Source: Bacillota bacterium (GTDB taxonomy: Bacteria; Bacillota; Clostridia; Oscillospirales; Acutalibacteraceae). From it: a stretch of DNA of 64,000 nt. The stretch is taken from contig JAEWYE010000019.1 in the NCBI GenBank assembly GCA_023458755.1, positions 124,001 to 188,000 of the forward strand, given 5' to 3'. The translations under genes and the position numbers were made by a program. The notes under the pieces were generated by a model. The model was not told where the DNA came from. It made no database searches and saw only the letters and a list, made by a program, of their open reading frames with translations. Below, one piece after another: positions 53,711 to 61,979 of the stretch. Position 1 is the stretch's first letter. Each line of letters starts with the position of its first letter.

Positions 53711-53728
53711 TTTCATACTGGTATGAAA
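53711..53728 (+). promoter_or_regulatory. Perfect palindrome at the coaX ribosome site
   Basis: TTTCATAC-tg-GTATGAAA, 8-bp arms, whose last bases run into the GAAAGGA Shine-Dalgarno site of coaX. It could be an operator or a hairpin that hides the site. Confidence 0.5.
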
Positions 53729-53741
53729 GGATATTTATCAT

Positions 53742-54521
53742 ATGATTTTAGCATTGGATATCGGGAACACCAATATAACCATCGGAGTATATGACGGCAA
53801 AACTTTAAAATTTGTTTCACGAATGGCAACCGACCGTGCCCGGATGGAAGATCAGTACGCGATTGAGCTGCGCGATATTTTAGATACTTACGGCGTCAAT
53901 ATCGCCGATGTGGAAGGCTCTATTATCAGCTCGGTTGTGCCGCCGCTTACCACTTACATCAAGCGTGCCATAGCAAGATTGACCGGAACAGAACCGATTT
54001 GTGTCGGCGAGAATACCAAAACAGATCTGAAAATCTGCCTGCGGCATCCCGAAACACTGGGCGCTGATTTGATCGTTGGCTGTGTGGCGGCAATCGCCTT
54101 GTACGGCTGTCCCTGTATCATTCTCGATATGGGAACCGCCACCACGTTCTCGGTGTTGGACAAGGATCAGAATATGCTGGGCGGCTGTATTATGCCCGGC
54201 ATCGGCATTTCACTGGACGCGCTTACCAAGCGTACCGCCCAGTTACCCGGTATCAGTTTGGAAGCGCCCGGCCATGTAATCGGCACCGGAACCATTGACA
54301 GCATGCAGTCCGGCATTATATACGGCACCGCGTCCATGATTGACGGCATGTGCGAACGCATTGAAGCAGAGCTTGGCACTCCCTGCCAAATCATTGCGAC
54401 CGGCGGCCTTGCCAAAGAGGTCATTACGCAGTGTAAGCGTGAAATTCTGTACTGTGACAATTTGCTTTTGGAAGGGCTGCGTATGATTTATGACAAAAAT
54501 GCGCCGCGGAAGCAGGCATAA
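53742..54521 (+). CDS. coaX: Type III pantothenate kinase
   Basis: First step of coenzyme A synthesis, ATP-dependent phosphorylation of pantothenate. 259 aa. ASKHA fold: LALDIGNTNITIGVYD at the start, the catalytic Asp region PETLGADLIVG, DMGTATTFSVLD, and ATGGLAKEV near the end. Start at 53742 (gaaagga). Type III enzymes need K+ and resist CoA inhibition. No birA neighbour. Confidence 0.95.
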   Translation: MILALDIGNTNITIGVYDGKTLKFVSRMATDRARMEDQYAIELRDILDTYGVNIADVEGSIISSVVPPLTTYIKRAIARLTGTEPICVGENTKTDLKICLRHPETLGADLIVGCVAAIALYGCPCIILDMGTATTFSVLDKDQNMLGGCIMPGIGISLDALTKRTAQLPGISLEAPGHVIGTGTIDSMQSGIIYGTASMIDGMCERIEAELGTPCQIIATGGLAKEVITQCKREILYCDNLLLEGLRMIYDKNAPRKQA

Positions 54522-54606
54522 CATTCGGTATGCTTTTATTTTTAGTGGCTATACTATCTGTATCAATCAGACAGATATAGAAAAATAAAGAAAAAGGATG
54601 TTGACA

Positions 54607-54870
54607 ATGGAAAATCAGCTTGCGATTATCAGCGTTGTTGTGGGAAACTCGGAACCGATTGATGAAATGAATGCAATCTTTCACGATTATGCGGGAGTAA
54701 TTGTCGGCAGATTGGGCGTGCCTTACCATAAGCGCGATGTGTCCATTATCTGCATTGTCATGGATGCTCCGGAAGAGGAAGTCGATGCCTTTACGGAAAA
54801 GCTGAACAGTCTGCCGAATGTGGATGTAAGCAGCATGTATGCAGATGTGCCGTTTGCCGCTGAGGCATAA
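54607..54870 (+). CDS. TM1266-type iron-only hydrogenase system regulator
   Basis: 87-residue ACT/NikR C-terminal-like protein: LAIISVVVGN, FHDYAGVIVGRLGVPYHKRDVSIICIVMD and LPNVDVSS. Homologs are annotated as putative regulators of the [FeFe]-hydrogenase maturation system. ATG at 54607 follows aaagga; ATG 54598 overlaps the site. No hydrogenase or hyd maturase gene is in the window, so its link is by family only. Confidence 0.85.
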   Translation: MENQLAIISVVVGNSEPIDEMNAIFHDYAGVIVGRLGVPYHKRDVSIICIVMDAPEEEVDAFTEKLNSLPNVDVSSMYADVPFAAEA

Positions 54871-54875
54871 AAGAA

Positions 54876-54911
54876 TCGCCGCGTGATAGATGTTCACGCG
54901 GCGACTCTTTT
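54876..54911. terminator. Bidirectional terminator
   Basis: TCGCCGCGTGA pairs with TCACGCGGCGA, with T-rich sequence on both strands, between convergent genes. Confidence 0.88.
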
Positions 54912-54922
54912 ATGCTATGCTT

Positions 54923-56101
54923 TTATTTATGATACTTGTCCACGATGTCCGCAACGGCATCAATTACATACTGGGTTTCTTCATCCGTCATGGTCGGGTA
55001 GAGCGGCAGGGAAATAATACGGTCGAAGTGTTTTTCCGTGTTCGGGAAGTCGCCCTCTTTGTAGCCGAAACGATCACGGTAGGCACTCATATAGTGTACC
55101 GGAATAAAGTGTACGCTGGTGCCAACATTCCGCTCGTTCAGTTCCACAATAAACTGGTCACGGTCAATAGTCAAAAGTTCCGGCACAATGCGGATTACAT
55201 ACAAATGCCAGCAGTGAGTGGTATAATCCGGAACAAACGGCGGGTCAATGGCGTCCATCTTGCCGAATGCTTCCTGAAACTTCGCGGCAATTTTCAAACG
55301 CTTTTCCTGCATTTCTTCCAAACGGGAAAGTTGTTTTAACCCTAAAGCGGCCTGAATATCGAACATATTGTATTTAAAACCGGGTTCCACAATGTCATAT
55401 TTCCAGCTTCCGCCTTTTGCGTAGCGGTTCCACGCGTTGTGGCTCATGCCTTGTCCGGCAAGAATTCTTGCTTTTTCAATGATTTTTTCATCATCGGTCA
55501 CCAACATGCCGCCGTCACCGGTAGCCAGGTTTTTGGTGGCATAAAAGCTGTAGGAAGCCGCGCCCTGCAATTTATTACCAATCAATCTGCCTTTGTAACG
55601 GCTCCACAATGCGTGTGCCGCGTCTTCGGAAACAAACAGGTTGTATTTTTCGGCAATATCGTAAATTCGGTCAAGGTCGCATACCTGACCGCTGTAATGA
55701 ACGGGTACAATCGCCTTGGTTTTCGGCGTGATTTTCTTTTCAATTTCGTCCGGGTCGATGCAGCCGGTGGAATAGTCGATATCCGCGAACACAGGGGTTG
55801 CGCCGGTGTGAATAACGGTGCTTGCGGTAGAGGCAAAGGTCATCGGGGTCGTAATGACTTCATCGCCCGCGCCGATTTCTTTTGCCAGCAGGGCAACATG
55901 AAGTGCGGCTGTTGCGGAGTTTACGCCGAGCGCATACTTTGCTCCCACATATTCGGCAAATTCTTTTTCAAATTTCATGGTGCGCGGACCTTTTGCAATC
56001 CAGCCGGATTTCAGAGTGTCCACAACCTCATTGATTTCGACATCCGTTATGTTCGGGACATTATACGGAATGAATTTTTCACGTTTTACAAAATTACTCA
56101 T
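54923..56101 (-). CDS. DegT/DnrJ/EryC1/StrS-family nucleotide-sugar aminotransferase
   Basis: PLP-dependent transaminase for keto sugars, 392 aa. The lysine that holds PLP is in SFYATKNLATGDGG; VNSATAALHVALL binds the cofactor phosphate; VSEDAAHALWSRYKG has the Asp that contacts the PLP ring. Overall it resembles ArnB/PseC-type 4-aminotransferases more than the 3-aminotransferase (WbpE-like) encoded at 57064. It is divergent from the wbp-like operon and its sugar substrate is unknown. Confidence 0.9.
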   Translation of the reverse strand: MSNFVKREKFIPYNVPNITDVEINEVVDTLKSGWIAKGPRTMKFEKEFAEYVGAKYALGVNSATAALHVALLAKEIGAGDEVITTPMTFASTASTVIHTGATPVFADIDYSTGCIDPDEIEKKITPKTKAIVPVHYSGQVCDLDRIYDIAEKYNLFVSEDAAHALWSRYKGRLIGNKLQGAASYSFYATKNLATGDGGMLVTDDEKIIEKARILAGQGMSHNAWNRYAKGGSWKYDIVEPGFKYNMFDIQAALGLKQLSRLEEMQEKRLKIAAKFQEAFGKMDAIDPPFVPDYTTHCWHLYVIRIVPELLTIDRDQFIVELNERNVGTSVHFIPVHYMSAYRDRFGYKEGDFPNTEKHFDRIISLPLYPTMTDEETQYVIDAVADIVDKYHK

Positions 56102-56316
56102 AATTATTCTCGTGCCTTCCTTTTTCTTGCTTCGTAAATGCTTTTCTGTTCACACGATACGCAATCAAACATGCAGGAAAGCGGCTTGCAGTCAAGCCTG
56201 AACCCAATGTTCCGATTGGCTTAGCAAACAGTTTCATGTGTCTAAATTTAACAAGAAACCAAAGTAAATCATAATACGATTAATATTTAATGTCAACAGG
56301 AATCGCGCCAGAATTG
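56102..56316. other. Divergent intergenic region
   Basis: AT-rich, with no repeat. Presumably holds the promoter of the minus-strand aminotransferase; none could be assigned with confidence. Confidence 0.3.
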
Positions 56317-56345
56317 TTGACTATGACAAACGAACGAGATATAAT
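56317..56345 (+). promoter_or_regulatory. Promoter of the wbp-like operon
   Basis: TTGACT at 56317 and TATAAT at 56340, 17-bp spacing, giving a leader of about 125 bases before the first gene. Confidence 0.75.
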
Positions 56346-56351
56346 AGACGA

Positions 56352-56452
56352 AGATTGAGCAATTTTGTGATTGCTGCCATTTCCCGCGCGAATGGCAGGA
56401 ATCTTGATATTAAGTCAATTACGGCTATCGAAGAAGGTAATTGGCTTTTTTA
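56352..56452 (+). promoter_or_regulatory. Candidate attenuator leader before the wbp-like operon
   Basis: Three hairpins in 100 bases: AGCAAT/ATTGCT, TGCCATT/AATGGCA and AAGTCAATTAC/GTAATTGGCTT (56412-56447), the last with 11 pairs and a T-run, a complete terminator about 30 bases before the first gene's start. The operon could therefore only be expressed by read-through or antitermination, for example by a LoaP-type NusG paralog, riboswitch or protein. Not a class I recognise. Confidence 0.6.
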
Positions 56453-56480
56453 CCGCGTGGAGAAATGGTGGTTAATCATT

Positions 56481-57059
56481 TTGAGTGACCAAAAAGATTA
56501 TTTTGTCCACGAAAGCGCCTGCGTTGATGACGGCGCAAAAGTAGGCAAAAGCACAAAAGTGTGGCATTACAGTCATATCAGCAGCGGAGCGACGGTCGGC
56601 GAGAACTGCACCTTGGGGCAGAATGTTTTTGTCGCCGGCGGCGTGACGGTTGGGGATTTCTGCAAAATTCAAAATAATGTTTCTATTTATGAGGGCGTAG
56701 AACTTGGCAATTATGTTTTTTGCGGCCCGTCCATGGTGTTTACCAATGTACAGCGTCCGCGGTGCAAATATCCGCAGCGCGGTTCAGAATTTTATGCCCA
56801 TACCCCAATCGGCGAGGGTGCAAGCATCGGCGCAAACGCGACGATTGTCTGCGGACATTCCATTGGCAGCAACGCTTTCATTGCCGCGGGCAGTGTGGTG
56901 ACAAAAGATGTTCCCGCCCATGCTATTATGATGGGCAATCCCGCAAAGCAGCGCGGCTGGGCATGCGAATGCGGTGAAAAATTAAACGAGGATTTATCCT
57001 GCTCAAAATGCGGGCGAAGATATGTTCAAGGCGCAAACGGCCTTGAGGAGGTAAAATAA
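56481..57059 (+). CDS. UDP-2-acetamido-3-amino-sugar N-acetyltransferase (WbpD-like) with zinc-ribbon tail
   Basis: Left-handed beta-helix acetyltransferase, 192 aa from TTG 56481 (MSDQKDYFVHES). Hexapeptide repeats fill residues 15-150 (VGKSTKVWHYSHIS, GENCTLGQNVFVAGG, GEGASIGANATIVCGH). It would acetylate the 3-amino group of UDP-GlcNAc(3NH2)A. The C-terminal 40 residues form a Cys4 zinc ribbon (CECGEKL...CSKCGRR), absent from the well-studied Pseudomonas enzyme as I know it. The frame is open from 56355 but that part is the structured leader. First gene of the operon, 4 bases before the aminotransferase. Confidence 0.88.
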   Translation: MSDQKDYFVHESACVDDGAKVGKSTKVWHYSHISSGATVGENCTLGQNVFVAGGVTVGDFCKIQNNVSIYEGVELGNYVFCGPSMVFTNVQRPRCKYPQRGSEFYAHTPIGEGASIGANATIVCGHSIGSNAFIAAGSVVTKDVPAHAIMMGNPAKQRGWACECGEKLNEDLSCSKCGRRYVQGANGLEEVK

Positions 57060-57063
57060 ATTC

Positions 57064-58191
57064 ATGAGTAATATAGCATTTAACGATCTTTCTGCACAGT
57101 ATCAGCATTTAAAAAGTGATATTGATGCCGGTATTGCCAAAGTAATCGAGGGCTGCCATTTTATTTCCGGCCCGGAAACGACTGAGTTGGAGCAAAAGCT
57201 TTGCGAGTATACAGGCCGTAAGTACTGTGTGAGTACTTCAAACGGAACCGACGCGCTTTTAATGCCGCTCATGGCATTGGGTATCGGCAAGGGTGACGCG
57301 GTTTTCGTGCCGGCCTTTACGTTTGTTGCCACTTCTGAGGTTGCCAGCCTTGTTGGCGCAACGCCGGTGTTCTGCGACGTACGGGAAGATACCTTTAATA
57401 TAGACCCGGAATCCCTCCGCCAAAAAATTGAGGAAGTCATCAAAAAGGGCCAACTGAAGCCCAAAGCGGTGATTGCGGTTGATTTGTTCGGTCAGCCTGC
57501 GGATTATGCCGCTATTGAGCCGATTTGCAGGGAATACAATTTAATGCTGATGGAAGACGCGGCGCAAGGCTTTGGCGGCGCAATCAACGGCAAAAAGGCA
57601 TGCAGCTTCGGCGATGTTTCCGCCACCAGCTTTTTCCCGGCTAAACCGCTCGGCTGCTACGGCGACGGCGGCGCGGTCTTTACCGATGACGAGGAATTGT
57701 ACGAGCATTTGGTTTCCATTCGCGTGCACGGTAAAGGCGAGCAGAAGTATGACAACATCCGCGTTGGTTTAAACGCAAGACTCGATACCCTTCAGGCGGC
57801 GATTTTACTGCCGAAGCTGCGTGAGTTCGATACCGAAAACGCAACACGCAATGCCGCTGCGGCAAAATATACCGAGCTTCTCCATGATACATTCAACACT
57901 CCGATTGTGCCGGAAGGATATTTGTCCAGCTGGGCACAATATACCATAAAGGCGGAAAGCACCGAACAGCGCGCTAAGATTATGGATGGGCTGAAAGCAG
58001 CCGGAATCCCTTGCATGATTTATTACCCGAAGCCGCTTCATTTGCAGCAGGTTTATGCAGATTTGGGTTACAAGCCGGGTGATTTGCCGGTGAGTGAGCG
58101 CCTTTCCGGTACGGTGTTCAGCCTGCCGATGCATGGCTATTTAAAGCCGGAAGTTGCTGAACAAATCTGCAGCGTACTGAAAAGCCTATAA
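57064..58191 (+). CDS. UDP-3-keto-sugar aminotransferase (WbpE-like, DegT family)
   Basis: PLP transaminase, 375 aa. STSNGTDALLMPLMAL for cofactor phosphate, EDAAQGFGG for the ring Asp, and SFFPAKPLGCYGDGG for the lysine; these match the WbpE/WlbC group that makes 3-amino sugars from UDP-3-keto-GlcNAcA. Start at 57064 follows gaggag. Between the acetyltransferase and the 6-dehydrogenase, the expected set for UDP-GlcNAc(3NAc)A synthesis. Confidence 0.9.
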   Translation: MSNIAFNDLSAQYQHLKSDIDAGIAKVIEGCHFISGPETTELEQKLCEYTGRKYCVSTSNGTDALLMPLMALGIGKGDAVFVPAFTFVATSEVASLVGATPVFCDVREDTFNIDPESLRQKIEEVIKKGQLKPKAVIAVDLFGQPADYAAIEPICREYNLMLMEDAAQGFGGAINGKKACSFGDVSATSFFPAKPLGCYGDGGAVFTDDEELYEHLVSIRVHGKGEQKYDNIRVGLNARLDTLQAAILLPKLREFDTENATRNAAAAKYTELLHDTFNTPIVPEGYLSSWAQYTIKAESTEQRAKIMDGLKAAGIPCMIYYPKPLHLQQVYADLGYKPGDLPVSERLSGTVFSLPMHGYLKPEVAEQICSVLKSL

Positions 58192-58273
58192 CACACGCTT
58201 TTGCAATCCTTTTCCCGTTTATCGGTATGATGTTACAACGGGTATTTATAATAGAAAAAGGTAGGTAAAAATA

Positions 58274-59593
58274 ATGTCTGATGTAAAACAAGAGCTGCTT
58301 GATAAAATTGCGAATAAAACTGCCGTTGTCGGCATGGTCGGTTTGGGCTATGTAGGTTTGCCCCTCGCGGTAGAATTTGCAAAGGCCGGTTACAAAACCA
58401 TTGGCTTCGACGTGCAGGACCAAAAGGTCAAACTGGTAAACGAAGGCCACAATTATATTGGCGACATCGTGGGCGATACGCTCAAAAACGTTGTTGAAAG
58501 CGGTGCCCTTTCCGCAACCAGTGATTTCTCCTTTATTAAGAATGTGGATGCGGTTGCAATTGCAGTTCCTACTCCGCTCGATAAATATCAGCAGCCGGAT
58601 ATTAGCTTTGTAAAAAGCTCTACTGAGTCTGTTGCAAAATATATGCATAAGGGTATGGTCGTTGTGCTGGAATCCACCACCTATCCGGGTACAACCGAAG
58701 AACTGTTAAAGCCTATTTTAGAGGCAAACGGTCTGAAATGCGGCGAAGACTTTTACCTTGCTTTTTCACCGGAACGCGTCGATCCGGGCAATAAGCAGTA
58801 TAAAACAAAGAATACCCCGAAGGTTGTCGGCGGCATCGGCAAAGACGGCACTGAAGTTGCCGCGGCGCTTTACCGCAATGTTCTGGAGGGCGGCGTATAT
58901 GAAGTAAGTTCTCCTGCCGTGGCGGAAATGGAAAAACTTCTGGAAAATACCTACCGCAATATCAATATCGGTTTAGCCAATGAAATGGCGATTATCTGCA
59001 ACCGCATGGGCATCAATGTGTGGGAAGTAATTGACGCCGCAAAAACAAAGCCTTACGGTTTTCAGGCATTTTATCCGGGCCCTGGTCTCGGCGGTCACTG
59101 CATCCCGCTTGACCCGTTCTACCTTGCGTGGAAAGCACGTGAATTTGATTATCATACCCGTTTGATTGAAACCTCCGGCGAAATCAACACCGCGATGCCG
59201 GAATATGTGGTTGACCGTGCCATGAAGGTACTCAACCGCAATAAAATTGCCATGAACGGCGCAAAAGTGCTTGTACTCGGCGTTGCCTACAAAGCGGACA
59301 TCGATGATTACCGTGAAAGCCCGGCTTTGAACGTAATCGACCATCTGATTGAACAGGGTGCCGATACGACCTTCTATGATCCTTATATTCCGGAATATCG
59401 CCACAAGGGTGCGACACACACCGGCTTAAAGGAATTGAAGGACGAGACCGTTGCGAATGCCGATATCGTCATCGTTTGCACCGCACATGAATGCTTTGAC
59501 TACAACAAGATTCAGAAGCTTGCGAAGGCAGTATTTGATACCAGAAACGCGATGAAGAACGTCAACGATCGGACCAATGTTGAACTTCTGTAA
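58274..59593 (+). CDS. UDP-N-acetylglucosamine 6-dehydrogenase (WbpA/WecC-like)
   Basis: Nucleotide-sugar dehydrogenase, 439 aa, oxidising C6 of the sugar twice with NAD. N-terminal Rossmann GMVGLGYVGLPLA; VESTTYPGTTEE; the family FSPERVDPGN; the catalytic Cys in GPGLGGHCIPLDP; C-terminal UDP-binding domain with LGVAYKADIDDYRESPA. Gives the uronic acid that WbpB then oxidises at C3. Ends at a strong hairpin terminator. Confidence 0.93.
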   Translation: MSDVKQELLDKIANKTAVVGMVGLGYVGLPLAVEFAKAGYKTIGFDVQDQKVKLVNEGHNYIGDIVGDTLKNVVESGALSATSDFSFIKNVDAVAIAVPTPLDKYQQPDISFVKSSTESVAKYMHKGMVVVLESTTYPGTTEELLKPILEANGLKCGEDFYLAFSPERVDPGNKQYKTKNTPKVVGGIGKDGTEVAAALYRNVLEGGVYEVSSPAVAEMEKLLENTYRNINIGLANEMAIICNRMGINVWEVIDAAKTKPYGFQAFYPGPGLGGHCIPLDPFYLAWKAREFDYHTRLIETSGEINTAMPEYVVDRAMKVLNRNKIAMNGAKVLVLGVAYKADIDDYRESPALNVIDHLIEQGADTTFYDPYIPEYRHKGATHTGLKELKDETVANADIVIVCTAHECFDYNKIQKLAKAVFDTRNAMKNVNDRTNVELL

Positions 59594-59608
59594 TTCTTAA
59601 AAATAATA

Positions 59609-59643
59609 TTCCCCCGTTTTCAGACGAGAGCGGGGGAACTTTT
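59609..59643 (+). terminator. Internal terminator of the sugar cluster
   Basis: TTCCCCCGTTTTC pairs with GAGAGCGGGGGAA (some G-U), followed by CTTTTC. It splits the wbpA-like gene from the wbpB-like gene. Confidence 0.8.
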
Positions 59644-59691
59644 CATGAATAATTCATTTTTAAAAACAAATAATATAATACGAAATCCCAA

Positions 59692-59729
59692 ATTAAAACC
59701 GCATATTTTAGTTTCCGTTTGGTTTTAAT
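59692..59729 (+). promoter_or_regulatory. Inverted repeat before the wbpB-like gene
   Basis: ATTAAAACC and GGTTTTAAT, 9-bp arms with a 20-base loop, 24 bases before the start. Operator or leader hairpin; not further assigned. Confidence 0.4.
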
Positions 59730-59753
59730 CGAAGATGTCAGGAAGAAAGTTTG

Positions 59754-60863
59754 GTGCTTGTTATGAAAAAATTACGTTTTATGCTGATTGGCTGCGGCAG
59801 AATTTCAAAGAACCACATTGCGGCTACTGCGGCAAATAAAGAGAAGGCAGAACTTGCGGTTGTCTGCGATCCGGTTGAGGAGCGCGCAAAGCAAAAGGCG
59901 GACAGCTATTTTGAACTTACCGGCGTTCGTCCGCTTATTTACGTGGACTATAAAAAGGCTTTGGAAGAGCAGAAAATCGACTGTTGCTCCATTGCGACAG
60001 AGAGCGGCTATCACGCCGAAATCGCGCTGTACTGCATCCGCCACGGCAAAAACGTCTTAATCGAAAAGCCTATGGCGTTAAATACTGCCGATGCGGAGCA
60101 GATGATCCGGGAAGCAAAAGAGAATCACGTCACTTTGGGTGTATGCCACCAGAACCGCTTCAACGCTCCGATTCAGGAGCTTCGCAAAGCGCTGGATGAC
60201 GGTCGCTTCGGCAAGCTGGTCAGCGGTACCGCCCGTATTCTTTGGAACAGAACCATGCCGTATTACGAGCAGGCTCCGTGGCGCGGCACGTGGGCACAGG
60301 ATGGCGGCACGCTGATGAATCAGTGCATTCACAACATCGACCTGCTCCAGTGGAGCTTGGGCGGCGAGCCGGATACCATCATGGCCATGACCGGAAACTA
60401 TCTGCGCGATATTCAGGCAGAAGACTTCGGCAGCATTCTCATCCGCTTTAAGAACGGCGCAATCGGCATTGTGGAAGGTACCGCCTGCGTGTATCCGAAA
60501 AATTTGGAGGAAACCCTCTCTGTTTTCGGTGCAACCGGAACAGCGGTTATCGGCGGCCTTGCCGTCAACCGTGTGCAGACCTGGAACTTTGAAAAGCCTG
60601 CCGCGCAGGATGAAGCGGTTGCCGCGCTTGCAGGAACTGACCCGAAGGATGTTTACGGCAGCGGTCACAACGCACTTTACGCGAACTATGTCAATGCCAT
60701 CAACGAGGGCAAAGAGCCGCTTGTCAGTGGTACGGAAGGTATTAAGGGCATGAAGATTATTCTTGCCGCCTATAAATCACAAAAAACCGGTCAGGCTGTC
60801 AAGTTTGACGACCTTTCCTTCTCCACGCTTGAAATGTCCAGCAAAGACGTAAAAGTTAAATAA
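59754..60863 (+). CDS. UDP-GlcNAcA 3-dehydrogenase (WbpB-like, Gfo/Idh/MocA family)
   Basis: NAD-dependent oxidoreductase, 369 aa. Rossmann start FMLIGCGRISKNHI, EKPMALN, and the central CHQNRFNAPI; WGTWAQDGGTLMNQCIHNIDLL has the catalytic Lys/His-type region of the family. Converts the 3-OH to a ketone for the WbpE step. aggaag favours GTG 59754 (or TTG 59751); ATG 59763 is 17 bases away from it. Second half of the pathway operon. Confidence 0.88.
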   Translation: MLVMKKLRFMLIGCGRISKNHIAATAANKEKAELAVVCDPVEERAKQKADSYFELTGVRPLIYVDYKKALEEQKIDCCSIATESGYHAEIALYCIRHGKNVLIEKPMALNTADAEQMIREAKENHVTLGVCHQNRFNAPIQELRKALDDGRFGKLVSGTARILWNRTMPYYEQAPWRGTWAQDGGTLMNQCIHNIDLLQWSLGGEPDTIMAMTGNYLRDIQAEDFGSILIRFKNGAIGIVEGTACVYPKNLEETLSVFGATGTAVIGGLAVNRVQTWNFEKPAAQDEAVAALAGTDPKDVYGSGHNALYANYVNAINEGKEPLVSGTEGIKGMKIILAAYKSQKTGQAVKFDDLSFSTLEMSSKDVKVK

Positions 60864-60885
60864 TCAAAGTTTTGAGGTGCCAAAC

Positions 60886-61968
60886 TTGAAAATCGTAACG
60901 ATTGTCGGCGCAAGGCCGCAGTTTATCAAAGCATCCGTTGTTTCCGCCGCGCTTTCCAATGTGTGCAAAGAAGTCATTGTACATACCGGACAGCATTACG
61001 ACCGCAATATGTCCGATGTGTTTTTCGAGGAACTTTCCATTCCGAAACCCACGTATAATCTGGGTGTCGGTTCCGGTTCCCACGGTCATCAAACCGGCGA
61101 GATGCTGATGAAAATAGAAGATGTCATTCTGGAAGAGAAACCGGATATCCTGCTTGTTTACGGCGACACCAATTCTACCCTTGCGGGCGCTTTGGCAGCA
61201 TCTAAACTGCATATTCCGGTGGCCCACGTTGAAGCCGGACTTCGTTCCTACAATATGCGTATGCCGGAGGAACAGAACCGCGTTTTGACCGACCACATTT
61301 CCAAATGGCTGTTCTGCCCCACGCAGACCGCTGTGGACAACCTGAAAAAAGAGGGAATTACGGAGGGCGTTTCCGTCAGTGGCGATGTCATGCTGGATTC
61401 CGTTCTGCACTTTTTAAAGCTGGCTCGCAATAACGCGCAAAAGACCGCTATTTTTGACCAGTTGGGTATTACGCCGAAAAATTACCGCCTTGCAACCCTA
61501 CACCGCGCCGAAACGACCGACGGCGGTCTTGATGCGGTACTCCGTATTTTTGCGGCATTTGAACAGCTTCCGCAGCAGGTAGTGCTGCCAATTCACCCAA
61601 GAACAAGGCCGCTTGCACAGCAGGCGATTGAAAAGGGCGGCTTCCAAAATATTAAACTGATTGATCCTGTCGGCTATTTGGAAATGCTGCTTTTGACATC
61701 CGCCGCGTGTCAGGTATTAACCGATTCCGGCGGACTGCAAAAGGAAGCATGGTTCATGGAGGTTCCCTGCATTACCCTTCGTCACGAAACGGAGTGGGTG
61801 GAAACGCTCAAAGGCAGCTGGAACGTGCTTGCGAAGCTGGAAACGGAAGATATTTTAAATAAAGCGCTCCATACTGTTGTGGATGAATCCGCGCACAAGC
61901 AAATGCCGTTCGGTGACGGCAACGCTTCGGGCAAAATTGCCGACGCGCTTGCCATGTATAAAGCATAA
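60886..61968 (+). CDS. UDP-sugar 2-epimerase, non-hydrolysing (WbpI/WecB-like)
   Basis: 360 aa from TTG 60886, which follows tttgaggtg; a GTG at 60877 overlaps that site. Epimerase signatures: VGARPQFIKAS, TGQHYDRNMSDVFF, VYGDTNSTLAG, VEAGLRSYNMRMPEE, and TDSGGLQKEAW. In this cluster it would turn UDP-GlcNAc(3NAc)A into UDP-ManNAc(3NAc)A; a simple UDP-GlcNAc to ManNAc role is the alternative. 22 bases after the previous gene. Confidence 0.9.
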   Translation: MKIVTIVGARPQFIKASVVSAALSNVCKEVIVHTGQHYDRNMSDVFFEELSIPKPTYNLGVGSGSHGHQTGEMLMKIEDVILEEKPDILLVYGDTNSTLAGALAASKLHIPVAHVEAGLRSYNMRMPEEQNRVLTDHISKWLFCPTQTAVDNLKKEGITEGVSVSGDVMLDSVLHFLKLARNNAQKTAIFDQLGITPKNYRLATLHRAETTDGGLDAVLRIFAAFEQLPQQVVLPIHPRTRPLAQQAIEKGGFQNIKLIDPVGYLEMLLLTSAACQVLTDSGGLQKEAWFMEVPCITLRHETEWVETLKGSWNVLAKLETEDILNKALHTVVDESAHKQMPFGDGNASGKIADALAMYKA

Positions 61969-61979
61969 GAGGTATTTAT

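Noticed and set aside
55439..56137. 232-codon plus-strand ORF over the DegT aminotransferase
   Set aside because: Antisense shadow; the minus-strand gene has full PLP motifs and a normal start.
56355..56480. Extended N-terminus of the WbpD-like protein
   Set aside because: The 42 added residues do not belong to the family and coincide with three leader hairpins, one a complete terminator; the TTG at 56481 matches the usual family start.
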